Positions 55,412 to 64,000 of a DNA stretch of 64,000 nt are shown piece by piece; positions within the stretch are counted from its first letter, which is position 1, and every line of letters starts with the position of its first letter. The position numbers and the translations under genes were made by a program. A model generated the notes under the pieces. The model was given only the letters and a program-made list of their open reading frames with translations, made no database searches and was not told the origin of the DNA. The stretch is from Azolla caroliniana (taxonomy: Eukaryota > Polypodiophyta): assembly GCA_043228905.1 (NCBI GenBank), contig JBHGNT010000022.1:3720001-3784000 (forward strand). The letters are read 5' to 3'.

Positions 55412-56236
55412 ATGGACGAATCGTTGGGCGGCATGTTCAAGCTCACCGGCTCCAACTTTTCAGTGTGGAAGTCGAAGATGAGGGATATGCTCGTGGTTAA
55501 AGATCTTTGGTTGCCGGTTCAGTTCGGGGACAAGAGACCGGACAAAATCGATGCCGCGATATGGGAGGTGATGCACATGAAGACAATGGCGTACATACGG
55601 TGCTTCATCAACATGAGCTTATACAACAACTTCAATGAAGAGAGCAAGGCTCATGAGCTCTGGGAGAAGATCGGCATTATGTTTCAAAACAAAAATGGTG
55701 TTAATCAGGTTTCGGTATTCCGAAAGCTAGTAAGACTCCGGTACCAAGATGGCTCTAGCATGGCGGAGCACATGAATGCCTTCCAGGGGCTGATACACCA
55801 GGCAACGTCATTGGAAGTACCTCTCGCTGACGTGGTACTAGCACTACTCCTGCTCGGTTCCCTCCCGGATAGCTGGGAGACGTTGGTTGTCACTTTTGGC
55901 AACGCCGGGCCGGAAGGAAAGCGGTTATCCCTAGCAAGAGTAAAGTCGAGCTTGCTAGATGAGGAGGCGCGTCGGAAAGATAAAGATACGAGCTCCGACT
56001 CCAAAGCGCTCCTTACCGAATCGGAACGCGGAGGACAAAGAAACCGTAGTACCCAGAACCGGGACAAGTCGGGAACATGGTCAAAGTCAAGGGGAAGGCC
56101 CACTTACTTCTATTGCGGCAAGCCGGGACACTTCCAAAAGAACTGTCGGCATTTCCGAAAAGATAAGGAGACCAATGGTAACGATTCAAAGCGGACCCCG
56201 GACAGGAATGGTAAAGACCGGAGGGGGCCTTACCGG
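55412..56236 (+). CDS. Copia-G gag with zinc knuckle (first part of an uninterrupted polyprotein frame)
   Basis: 275 codons open from MDESLGGMFKLTGSNFSVWK at 55412. This is the UBN2-type copia gag with SKAHELWEKIG and a CX2CX4HX4C knuckle (CGKPGHFQKNC, residue about 233-245). The last codon, CGG, ends exactly at TRGAG. After the TRGAG element the same frame continues at 61063 with no stop, so before that insertion this was one open gag-pol frame. The gag product forms virus-like particles in this family. Close relatives here are Copia-A and Copia-F. Confidence 0.92.
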
Positions 56237-57730
56237 TGTCGCGTAAATACGACGAGGATACGTGAACTTTGAGGCAAGACCCCGGGCCCTCCGACCAGAG
56301 GATAATCACATTTATGCGTTTATATTTTTAACAATTAACAGAAAGAAGAAATTTAATAATTTTCATTAACAAAGGAAAAAGAAATTACAATATGTCCCAA
56401 GATTGGGATTTAGAAGTTTTAGGTTTACTAAGATTAATAGAAAAGAAAAATTAGGGGTTTTGAGAGATATGGCTTCCGTAGGGAAGATTAGGATTAGGTT
56501 ATATGAGTATTATGGCTTCCGTAGGGAAGATTAGGGTTTTTGAGTGTTATGGCTTCCGTAGGGAATTTTAGGGTTTATGAGAGTTATGGCTTCCCTAAGA
56601 TAAGGGAGTTGAGAAGAAAATTAAGATAATATGGAGAGTATCCCCAGTATAGGAAAAAAAATGGAATTATATATGGAGTTCCTCGTTGATCATAGCCTTT
56701 CCACTTTTTGTTGCATGGCCTCTACTTTTAGTTGCCTAGCTTTTTCTTTTGGTTGCATGTGACTGTCCACATGACCTTTACTTTTTCCATGCACTCCCTT
56801 CTTTAGTTGCTTGCGTCCACATGGCCTTTACTTTAGTTCTCTTCACTTTACTTTAGTTTGTTGCATGATCCAATCTTTCGTCCGTCCGCATCCAACCTCG
56901 TCCGGTAGCCGGTTCCTTTTTGCTTGCCGACCGGTTACGGTTTGCTTGCCGGTTCCAGTTCTGGTTTTGCTTGCCGGCCCGTTCCAGTTTGCTTGCCGGC
57001 TTGTTTCCGGTTTGCTTGCCGATTCCGATTCCGGTTTTGCTTGCCGGCCGGTTCCGGTTTTGCTTACCAGCCGATTTCCGGTTTGCATACCCGTTCCGGT
57101 TCCGGTTTGCTTGCCGACCGGTTCCGGTTTTGCATACCGGTCGGTTTCCGAATTGCTTACCAGCCGGTTTCCGGATTTGCTTATCGGACCCATTTTCTGG
57201 ATTTGCTTACCGGCCGGTTCCAGTTTTGCTTACCAGCCGATTTCCGGTTTGCATACCCGTTCCGATTCCGGTTTGCTTGCCGACCGGTTCCGGTTTTGCA
57301 TACCGGTCAGTTTCCGGATTGCATACCAGCCGGTTTCCGGATTTGCTTACCGGCCCATTTCCGGATTTGCTTATCGGACCCATTTTCCGAATTTGCTTAC
57401 CGGCTGGTTTCCAGTTTTAAGGAATTTGGCCACCATCATCCATCAAGACAAAGTGGCCAAAGTGCTCTTAGCACAAATGAAAAATGAGGGAGCTCAAGGT
57501 GTTTATATAGCCAGGACCTTAACTTTCCTATCTATGTGGGATAGTTCTAATTTCCCTATCTAATCAAACTTTATTTTCTCATAACTTGGTATGTATTTCT
57601 CCATTTTGTATATAGTAAAATACATTTTGAAGCTCTTGAGTATATCCTTCTTTCTATAGTAAGCTACTAATCTAATCTATAATAATTATTTCATTATTTT
57701 TTTACATAGTGTGTGAAGATTCACACGACA
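56237..57730 (-). repeat. TRGAG left LTR
   Basis: 1494 bp, from TGTCGCGTAAATAC to TTCACACGACA. It has repeated GGCTTCCGTAGGGAA blocks (about 56469-56600), the minisatellite at about 56925-57415 and a minus-strand CTATATAAAC TATA box near 57505. It is 159 bp longer than the right LTR, all of it in the minisatellite region. Confidence 0.92.
56925..57415 (-). repeat. CCGG-rich minisatellite in the TRGAG left LTR
   Basis: Degenerate units of about 25-27 bp built on TTGCTTGCCGG-CCGGTTCCGGTT. The matching array in the right LTR (about 60400-60745) is shorter. Long predicted proteins here with repeated CRPVPV-like wording are repeat artefacts. Confidence 0.88.
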
Positions 57731-57794
57731 TTCACCCCCACCAAACCTGCACATCCACCGGTATGTGCCAATTGTGATGAGGGTCCATTTTTGT

Positions 57795-59678
57795 TTACTT
57801 TAATTTTTCGTTGATGTACCCAAATCGCCATTGCCATTCGATCCACCATATTCTTCGCTCAATTTGTGTATTTCCATGACCGATTTTCATGGCTCTCTTT
57901 GGTCCTCTAGAGCATAATGCTTCACTCCTTATGCATGTGCCACCTTCATCTCGGCCATCTCCTTGGTCATCTAATTTTCTCTTATCATTCTTTCTTGTTC
58001 CATGCATGTCTTTCAAAGGCCTTATCGAAGTACTATTGTTGAGTACTCTTAGTGGTCCATTCTTTAATGACATGCTCTCTTGTAGGTCCTTAAGTGACCA
58101 CATTGTATGCTTCCCACTTTGTCCACTTTTGTGGTATACTCTTGTGTTAGAATTGACTATGACTTCTTTGCTAGTATTATCCTTGTTAGATTTTGTGATC
58201 ACATCTTTCGTATCCGATTGGCCCACTTGGCCCCCATCTTTACTTTTTGAGGTTTGCTTGGTCTCTTTGTCGCACACATTTGCTTTTGTCTTCATGCTTT
58301 GCTTGACCTCTTTGTCGCACACATGGACTTTTGTCATTTTGCTTTGCTTTACTTCCTTGTTGCACACATTGGCTTTAACCCTTGCTTCCTCGCCGCCATC
58401 GTCCTTCTCTTGGGTCTTACATCGATTAATGCCCAAGTCTTTCAAACGAGTGTGGAGGAATTTTGTAGTTTGGCATTGACTTTGTCGTGCTACTCTTTGC
58501 CACTTCCACCTTATGGTTGTTCGTGTTGACGTTGATCTTTGTTTCTTTGCCGCCACCGTCCTTCACTTGGGTCTTACATCGGTTAATGCCCAAGTCTCAA
58601 GAACTTTTGTGGGGAAAGTCTCTTCATGATCGTCTTCTACCCTCTTCGGCTTAACGTCTCCTTCTTCTTCGCATGTATTAGCCTTGACCTTCACTTCCTC
58701 GCCGCCACCTTCCGTCTCTTGGGTCTCACGTTTGCTTTCCGACGCATCTGCCCAAGTCTCTAGAACAAGTGTGGAGAAAGTCTTGACACGGCCATCTGCC
58801 ATTGACTGGTCTTTAGCCACCTCTGACTCAATGTCGTTTCTCGTGGCTACCTCCTCAATCATGTTGACCTTACACTTTTCATCTCCCTTGATCATGTAAG
58901 CTTTGCTCATGCTAGCACCTTCATCACTTGATGTTTCGGACACGATGCGTGTTCCGAAACATTTGTCTTCGCTTGAAGTGGCATTCGCCACCCTCAATTC
59001 ATTGGTTTCTTTCTTTTTCATTCTTTCTTTGCAAGATGAAAAGGTCTCTTGTTCCACACCTTCTTCCATGGTTACATAGTGGTACCGAACCTGGGCCTTT
59101 GTATCAGCCGTAACATTAATCCGCATTTGTTGGGAGGCCTCTTCTTCCTTGCTCATCATTTGCTTCAATTTTTGCTCCTTTTGAAGCTTCTCTTCAGCCT
59201 CAACTTGCGTCTTTAAGTTCTCGAATGCCTCTTCCATCAAGACTTCTATGTCGAGTATTGTTGAACCTTCCCTCTTCGAGTTTTCTTCTTTAGGTGGTAG
59301 TTTGTAGTTGCTTCCCGTCCTCTTTTCACCATCCCTAGTACGTTGTGTTGTCACCGATGAGAATCTTGCCTTCCTCTCATCGTGAAGTCGACATACTCTT
59401 TCCACTTTCGTCCAATCTTCTGTGAGGCCATTTGCACCATCGTCATCTTCAAGTCGGATTCCAATGGCATTCCTTTCCTTCCGGTCTATCGATTTCACAA
59501 ACATTAGGACTTTTTCCACCCCCACCAATCTTTGATCCCGCTCCGAGAGTTGTGCAAAGCGACACTCGAACTCAACGAAAGCATGCATGGCACTTTGGTG
59601 GGTATTTAATGATGATACCCATTGATCAAACTCGTATAGTTTGCATCTCTTCGGTTCTTTGTATCTATATGCCTCCAT
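57795..59678 (-). pseudogene. TRGAG gag-like frame with one in-frame stop
   Basis: Starts MEAYRYKEPKRCKLYEFDQW at 59678 and has FVEFECRFAQLSERDQRLVG, aligning to the Gypsy-3 gag stretch LQEFEKRFAQLSTLD. So it keeps the middle and C-terminal capsid part while about 120 N-terminal residues of gag are missing. Then a Lys/Glu-rich helical tail and short repeats (KANVCNKEVKQS, three related copies near 58260-58380) follow. A TGA at 58563-58565 splits 371 and 253 codons in the same frame. No zinc knuckle is seen. It may act through particles of Gypsy-2/3 relatives. Confidence 0.78.
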
Positions 59679-59723
59679 GAGATATCCTCTTACCGCCTCG
59701 TTTCACGTCGGGTTCACCAAAGA

Positions 59724-61058
59724 TGTCGCGTAAATACGACGAGGATACGTGAGCTTTGAGGCAAGACCCCGGGGCCTCCGACAAGAGGATAATCACATTT
59801 ATGCGTTTATATTTTTAACAATTAACAGAAAGAAGAAATTTAATAATTTTCATTAACAAAGGAAAAAGAAATTACAATATGTCCCAAGATTGGGATTTAG
59901 AAGTTTTAGGTTTACTAAGATTAATAGAAAAGAAAAATTAGGGGTTTTGAGAGATATGGCTTCCGTAGGGAAGATTAGGATTAGGTTATATGAGTATTAT
60001 GGCTTCCGTAGGGAAGATTAGGGTTTTTGAGTGTTATGGCTTCCGTAGGGAATTTTAGGGTTTATGAGAGTTATGGCTTCCCTAAGATAAGGGAGTTGAG
60101 AAGAAAATTAAGATAATATGGAGAGTATCCCCAGTATAGGAAAAAAAATGGAATTATATATGGAGTTCCTCGTTGATCATAGCCTTTCCACTTTTTGTTG
60201 CATGGCCTCTACTTTTAGTTGCCTAGCTTTTTCTTTTGGTTGCATGTGACTGTCCACATGACCTTTACTTTTTCCATGCACTCCCTTCTTTAGTTGCTTG
60301 CGTCCACATGGCCTTTACTTTAGTTCTCTTCACTTTACTTTAGTTTGTTGCATGATCCAATCTTTCGTCCGTCCGCATCCAACCTCGTCCGGTAGCCGGT
60401 TCCATTTTGCTTGCCGGCTGGTTCCGGTTCCGGTTTTGCTTGCCGGCCCGTTCCGGTTTGCTTGCCGGTTCCGATTCCGGTTTTGCTTGCCGGCCGGTTT
60501 CTAGTTTGCTTGCCGGTTCCGGTTCCAGTTTTGCTTGCCAACCGGTTCTGGTTTTGCTTACCAACCAATTTCCGGTTTGCATACCCATTCCGATTCTGAT
60601 TTGCTTGCCGGCCGATTCCAGTTTTGCACACCGGCCGGTTTCCGGATTGCATACCAGCCGATTTCCGGATTTGCTTACCGGCCCGTTTCCGGATTTGCTT
60701 ACCGGACCCGTTTCCCGAATTTGCTTACCGACCGGTTTCAGGTTTTAAGGAATTTGGCCACCATCATCCATCAAGACAAAGTGGCCAAAGTGCTCTTAGC
60801 ACAAATGAAAAATGAGGGAGCTCAAGGTGTTTATATAGCCAGGACCTTAACTTTCCTATCTATGTGGGATAGTTCTAATTTCCCTATCTAATCAAACTTT
60901 ATTTTCTCATAACTTAGTATGTATTTCTCCATTTTGTATATAGTAAAATACATTTTGAAGCTCTTGAGTATATCCTTCTTTCTATAGTAAGCTACTAATC
61001 TAATCTATAATAATTATTTCATTATTTTTTTACATAGTGTGTGAAGATTCACACGACA
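59724..61058 (-). repeat. TRGAG right LTR and primer site
   Basis: 1335 bp, same ends as the left LTR. The minisatellite at about 60400-60745 is shorter. The primer site is just left of it. It is followed by ccgg (61059-61062) and the Copia-G frame. Confidence 0.92.
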
Positions 61059-64000
61059 CCGGAAGGGAACGACGGCAATCGTGGCAAGTGAAGAAGAGCT
61101 GATGCTCATCACCAAGGAGAGTGAGCTAAGCCTTGCCGGCGATGAGATGACCTGGGTGGTAGACTCCGGAGCGTCGTTCCACCTTACCCCGGACCGGAAA
61201 TGCTTCTCATTCTACTCAACCGGTGATCACTGCTGTGTCCGGATGGGGAATGAAGGTACATGCCGAATTGTCGGCATAGGGAACGTGTGGCTGACAACAC
61301 CAACCGGATGCAAGTTGCTGCTGAAGGATGTCCGACACGTTCCGGAGGTTCATCTGAACCTGATATCAGCCGATCGGCTAGATGATGAAGGCTACACGGG
61401 TAGCATCCGGAACGGTGTCATGAAATTCAGCAAAGGGAGCCTGATTGTGGCTCGGGCCCGTAAGGTCAACACACTGTACCTGATGAATGGCCGGTTATGT
61501 CCAAAGGAGGTGAATGTGGCATCCGACACTACCGGTGAGCTGTGGCACAAAAGGTTGTGTCACATGAGCGAGAAGGGGATGAAGAGGCTTGCAGACGACA
61601 ACCTCATTCCAGTGAAGAACGTGCACTTGGAGAAGTGCACTGATTGTCTGGCCGGTAAGCAAAACCGGACCTCTTTCCGACCAAGGCCACCGAGGAGACG
61701 TAATGCACCACTGGAGTTGGTGCATACGGATGTGTGTCAAGTAGACACGAAGTCACATGCCGGAGCGCAGTACTTCATGATGTTCATAGATGACCACAGC
61801 CGGAATCTGTGGGCCACACCGTTGAAGACGAAGGATCAGGTGTTATCCGTCTTTAAAGAGCTCCACGCGAGAGTGGAAAGAGAAACCGGTCGGAAGCTGA
61901 AGGCGGTTCGAGCAGATAACGGAGGAGAATACCGGGGGCAGTTCGAGGAGTACTACCGCTCGAAGGGAATCCGGCTCGAATTTACCGTGCCGAAGACGCC
62001 GGAACTAAACGGACTGGCCGAGAGGTTGAACCCGACCATAATGGAGAGGGTCCGGAGTATGCTAGCGCATGCAAAACTACCCAAGAAGTTTTGGGCTGAG
62101 GCATTGTCGACGGCGACATACGTGATAAACAGATCACCCTCAGTACCCTTGGACGGAGACACGCCACAGAGAGTGTGGACCGGTAAGGAAGTATCCTACC
62201 AGCATCTGAAGGTGTTCGGGTGTCTTGCGTACGTGCATGTAGCTAAGGACCGGAGAGGAAAGTTAGATCCAAAGACCCGGCCATGCATATTCCTCGGTTA
62301 CGGTGACGATGAGTTCGGCTACCGAGTGTGGGACCTGGTCGACAAGAAGGTATTCCGGAGTCGAGATATTATCTTCATGGAGGACAAGACGCTCGCCGAT
62401 TGGGAGTCGGAGAAGAAGATAATGAACTCCGAGTCGACCGGTAAGGATCGACTCTACGATGAGCAAACCCAACCGGCAAGAGACCGGTTAGCACTCGAGG
62501 GACCAGCCGGTTACGGTGAGGATACCGAACAGACTGAAGAAGAAGTAGAGGAAGCTGAAACCGGAACCGGCCAAGACCCCGAATCAAATTCGGATGCAGA
62601 GCAAATAGAGGAGCCGGTTACCGAAGCCCAGAGACGGAGATATCCTCTAAGAGAAAGAAGGGCCCCCCGGAGATTTGCGGATGGAGAGCATGTGCTGCTA
62701 ACCGATGAGGGGGAGCCGGAAAGCTTCCAAGAAGTGAAGGATGACACCCACAGCCGAAAATGGTTAAGTGCCATGCAGGACGAGGTGGATTCCCTACATG
62801 AGAACCATACGTACGAATTGGTGGAGTTGCCGAAAGGAAAGCGGGCACTCCGAAACAAGTGGGTGTACAAGTTGAAACTGGGAGATGCCGACAAACCCCC
62901 GAGATACAAAGCCGGGATCGTGGTGAAGGGGTTCCAGCAGAAGAAGGGCATGGACTTCGACGAGATATTTGCCCCGATAGTAAAGATGACCTCCATCCGG
63001 ACGGTGCTGAGTATAGCGGCAAGCATGGACCTCGAGGTAGAGCAACTAGACGTGAAGACGGCATTCCTTCACGGCGACCTCGAAGAGGAGATCTACATGC
63101 AGCAACCGGAAGGATTCGTGGATAAAGGGAAGGAGCACCTGGTATGCCGGTTGAAGAAGAGCCTCTACGGGTTGAAGCAGGCCCCTCGACAATGGTACCG
63201 GAAGTTCGACTCCTTCATGGCCGATCAAGGGTACCGCAAGACGCAGGCCGATCACTACGTGTTTGGGAAGAAGTTTGAAGGAGGCAACTTCCTAATACTC
63301 CTTCTTTATGTGGACGACATGTTGATCGTCGAACGGGACCAAGTCAAAATACGGATGCTGAAGAAGGCTCTCAACCGGACCTTCTCAATGAAAGACTTGG
63401 GTCCGGCAAGACAGATGTTGGGGATGCACATCACTTGGGACCGGTCAACGAAGCAATTATGGCTGTCACAGGAGAAGTACGTGACAAAGGTGCTTCACCT
63501 GTTCAACATGTCAAATGCGAAACCGGTCGGATCGACACTTCCGGCAAACTGCAAGTTATCCGGTAAGCAAAGCCCAAAGACGAAAGTAGAGAAGGCGGAT
63601 ATGATGAAGATTCCATATGCCTCTGCCGTCGGGAGCTTGATGTACGCAATGGTTTGTACCAGACCGGATATAGGATACGCAGTCGGAGTGGTGAGCCGGT
63701 TTATGAGCAATCCCGGCAAGGAGCACTGGAACGCGGTCAAATGGATACTCCGGTATTTGAAGGGCACTTCAGATATGTGTCTCCGATTCGGCTCCGGAAA
63801 ACCTCAACTTGACGGTTTCACCGATTCGGACATGTCGGCTGATGTGGATACCAGCCGGTCCACATCCGGGTATGTAATGACATATGCAGGGGGAGCTGTT
63901 TCATGGCAGTCGAGGCTGCAGAAGACGGTTGTGTTAACCACGGAGGCGGAGTACATGGCGGCTGTGAAAACCGGCAAGGAAATATTATGGATGAAGGACT
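61059..64000 (+). CDS. Copia-G protease-integrase-RT-RNase H, open to the window end
   Basis: Continues the gag frame (first new codon AAG at 61063) with no stop for 979 codons. Protease WVVDSGASFHLTP (residue about 305 of the joined frame). Integrase zinc part ELWHKRLCHMS to CTDCLAGK, core HTDVCQVD, RADNGGEY and ELNGLAERLNPTIMERV (D, D, E). Linker rich in Glu. RT palm VEQLDVKTAFLHGDL and LYVDDMLIVE (YVDD, about residue 1023). RNase H TDSDMSADVDTSRSTSGYV and TTEAEYMA. All catalytic residues are present. It is a Tnt1-like copia polyprotein; the C-terminal end and 3' LTR are beyond 64000. The only visible defect is the TRGAG insertion. Confidence 0.93.

Larger units (their letters stand above)
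56237..61058 (-). mobile_element. TRGAG: gag-only non-autonomous gypsy element splitting Copia-G
   Basis: 4822 bp; LTRs 56237-57730 and 59724-61058 with TGTCG and CGACA ends and duplication ccgg (56233-56236 and 61059-61062). Removing it restores the Copia-G frame. The internal part holds only a gag-like frame related to the gag of Gypsy-2 and Gypsy-3. The primer site (about 59700-59720, minus strand TTTGGTGAACCCGACGTG) is the same as in Gypsy-2. There is no protease, RT or integrase. LTR sequences outside the minisatellite are almost identical (three differences in the first 80 bases, few later), so insertion is recent. It fits the TR-GAG class of non-autonomous elements. Confidence 0.92.

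Noticed and set aside
56460-56600. TTAGGG and AGGGTTT motifs as an interstitial telomere
   Set aside because: Only isolated motifs inside a longer LTR repeat block; no tandem TTTAGGG array, and the same block recurs in the other LTR.
56811-57563. Long plus-strand reading frames with repeated Cys-Leu-Pro-Val wording in the TRGAG LTR (also at 60298-60891)
   Set aside because: They run through the CCGG-rich minisatellite in several frames at once; this is repeat composition, not a gene.

Overview
This is a nuclear land-plant window. It holds one recognisable host gene, a two-exon DUF1635-family gene at 39328-41293 with a GT-AG intron, and the rest is almost entirely LTR retrotransposons nested inside each other. 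DUF1635, tRNA-iMet primer sites, Tnt1-like copia polyproteins, a chromodomain Ty3/gypsy element and tRNA-Arg-derived repeats all fit a repeat-rich vascular plant. The sequence does not settle the clade. A gypsy lineage that resembles fungal and animal elements hints at a non-model lineage, but that is inference.

Left block, 1 to about 32,485. An old plus-strand Ty3/gypsy element (Gypsy-4) has its protease at 6335-6612, its RT and RNase H at 23777-25066 and a linker/integrase piece at 32208-32485. Three separate events split it. (1) Copia-A (4502-6334, minus) inserted and was itself hit by Gypsy-1 (1-4501, plus). (2) Copia-B (6613-9115 and 22048-23776, plus) inserted, was hit by Gypsy-3 (9116-22047, minus), and the left LTR of Gypsy-3 was then hit by Gypsy-2 (9737-16778, minus). 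(3) The chromovirus Gypsy-5 (25067-32207, minus) inserted with a CACCG target duplication and nearly identical LTRs.

Middle block, about 32,490 to 47,050. It contains a copia gag scrap, a non-autonomous LTR element with one long coiled-coil reading frame (34726-37749, TSD AGAAA), the DUF1635 gene, a copia RNase H scrap with its probable LTR, a LINE-like CCHC tail, and a repeat region built around tRNA-Arg-derived sequences.

Right block, about 47,050 to 64,000. Copia-D (plus) is joined head-to-head to an inverted relative, Copia-E (minus). Copia-E is interrupted by Copia-F (plus), Copia-F by Copia-G (plus, open reading frame to the window end), and the Copia-G frame is split by a gag-only non-autonomous gypsy element, TRGAG (56237-61058, minus).

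The most notable pattern concerns Gypsy-1, -2, -3 and TRGAG. They share TGTCG...CGACA LTR ends, and Gypsy-2, -3 and TRGAG (the three whose primer site is in the window) share an unusual one. All four sit at 4-bp targets with CG in the middle (ACGT, ACGT, ACGY, CCGG), which suggests one integration machinery, mobilising autonomous and gag-only members, with a preference for CpG-centred tetramers. The sequence also shows a covarying palindrome upstream of the LTR TATA box in this family and LTR minisatellites that vary between copies.
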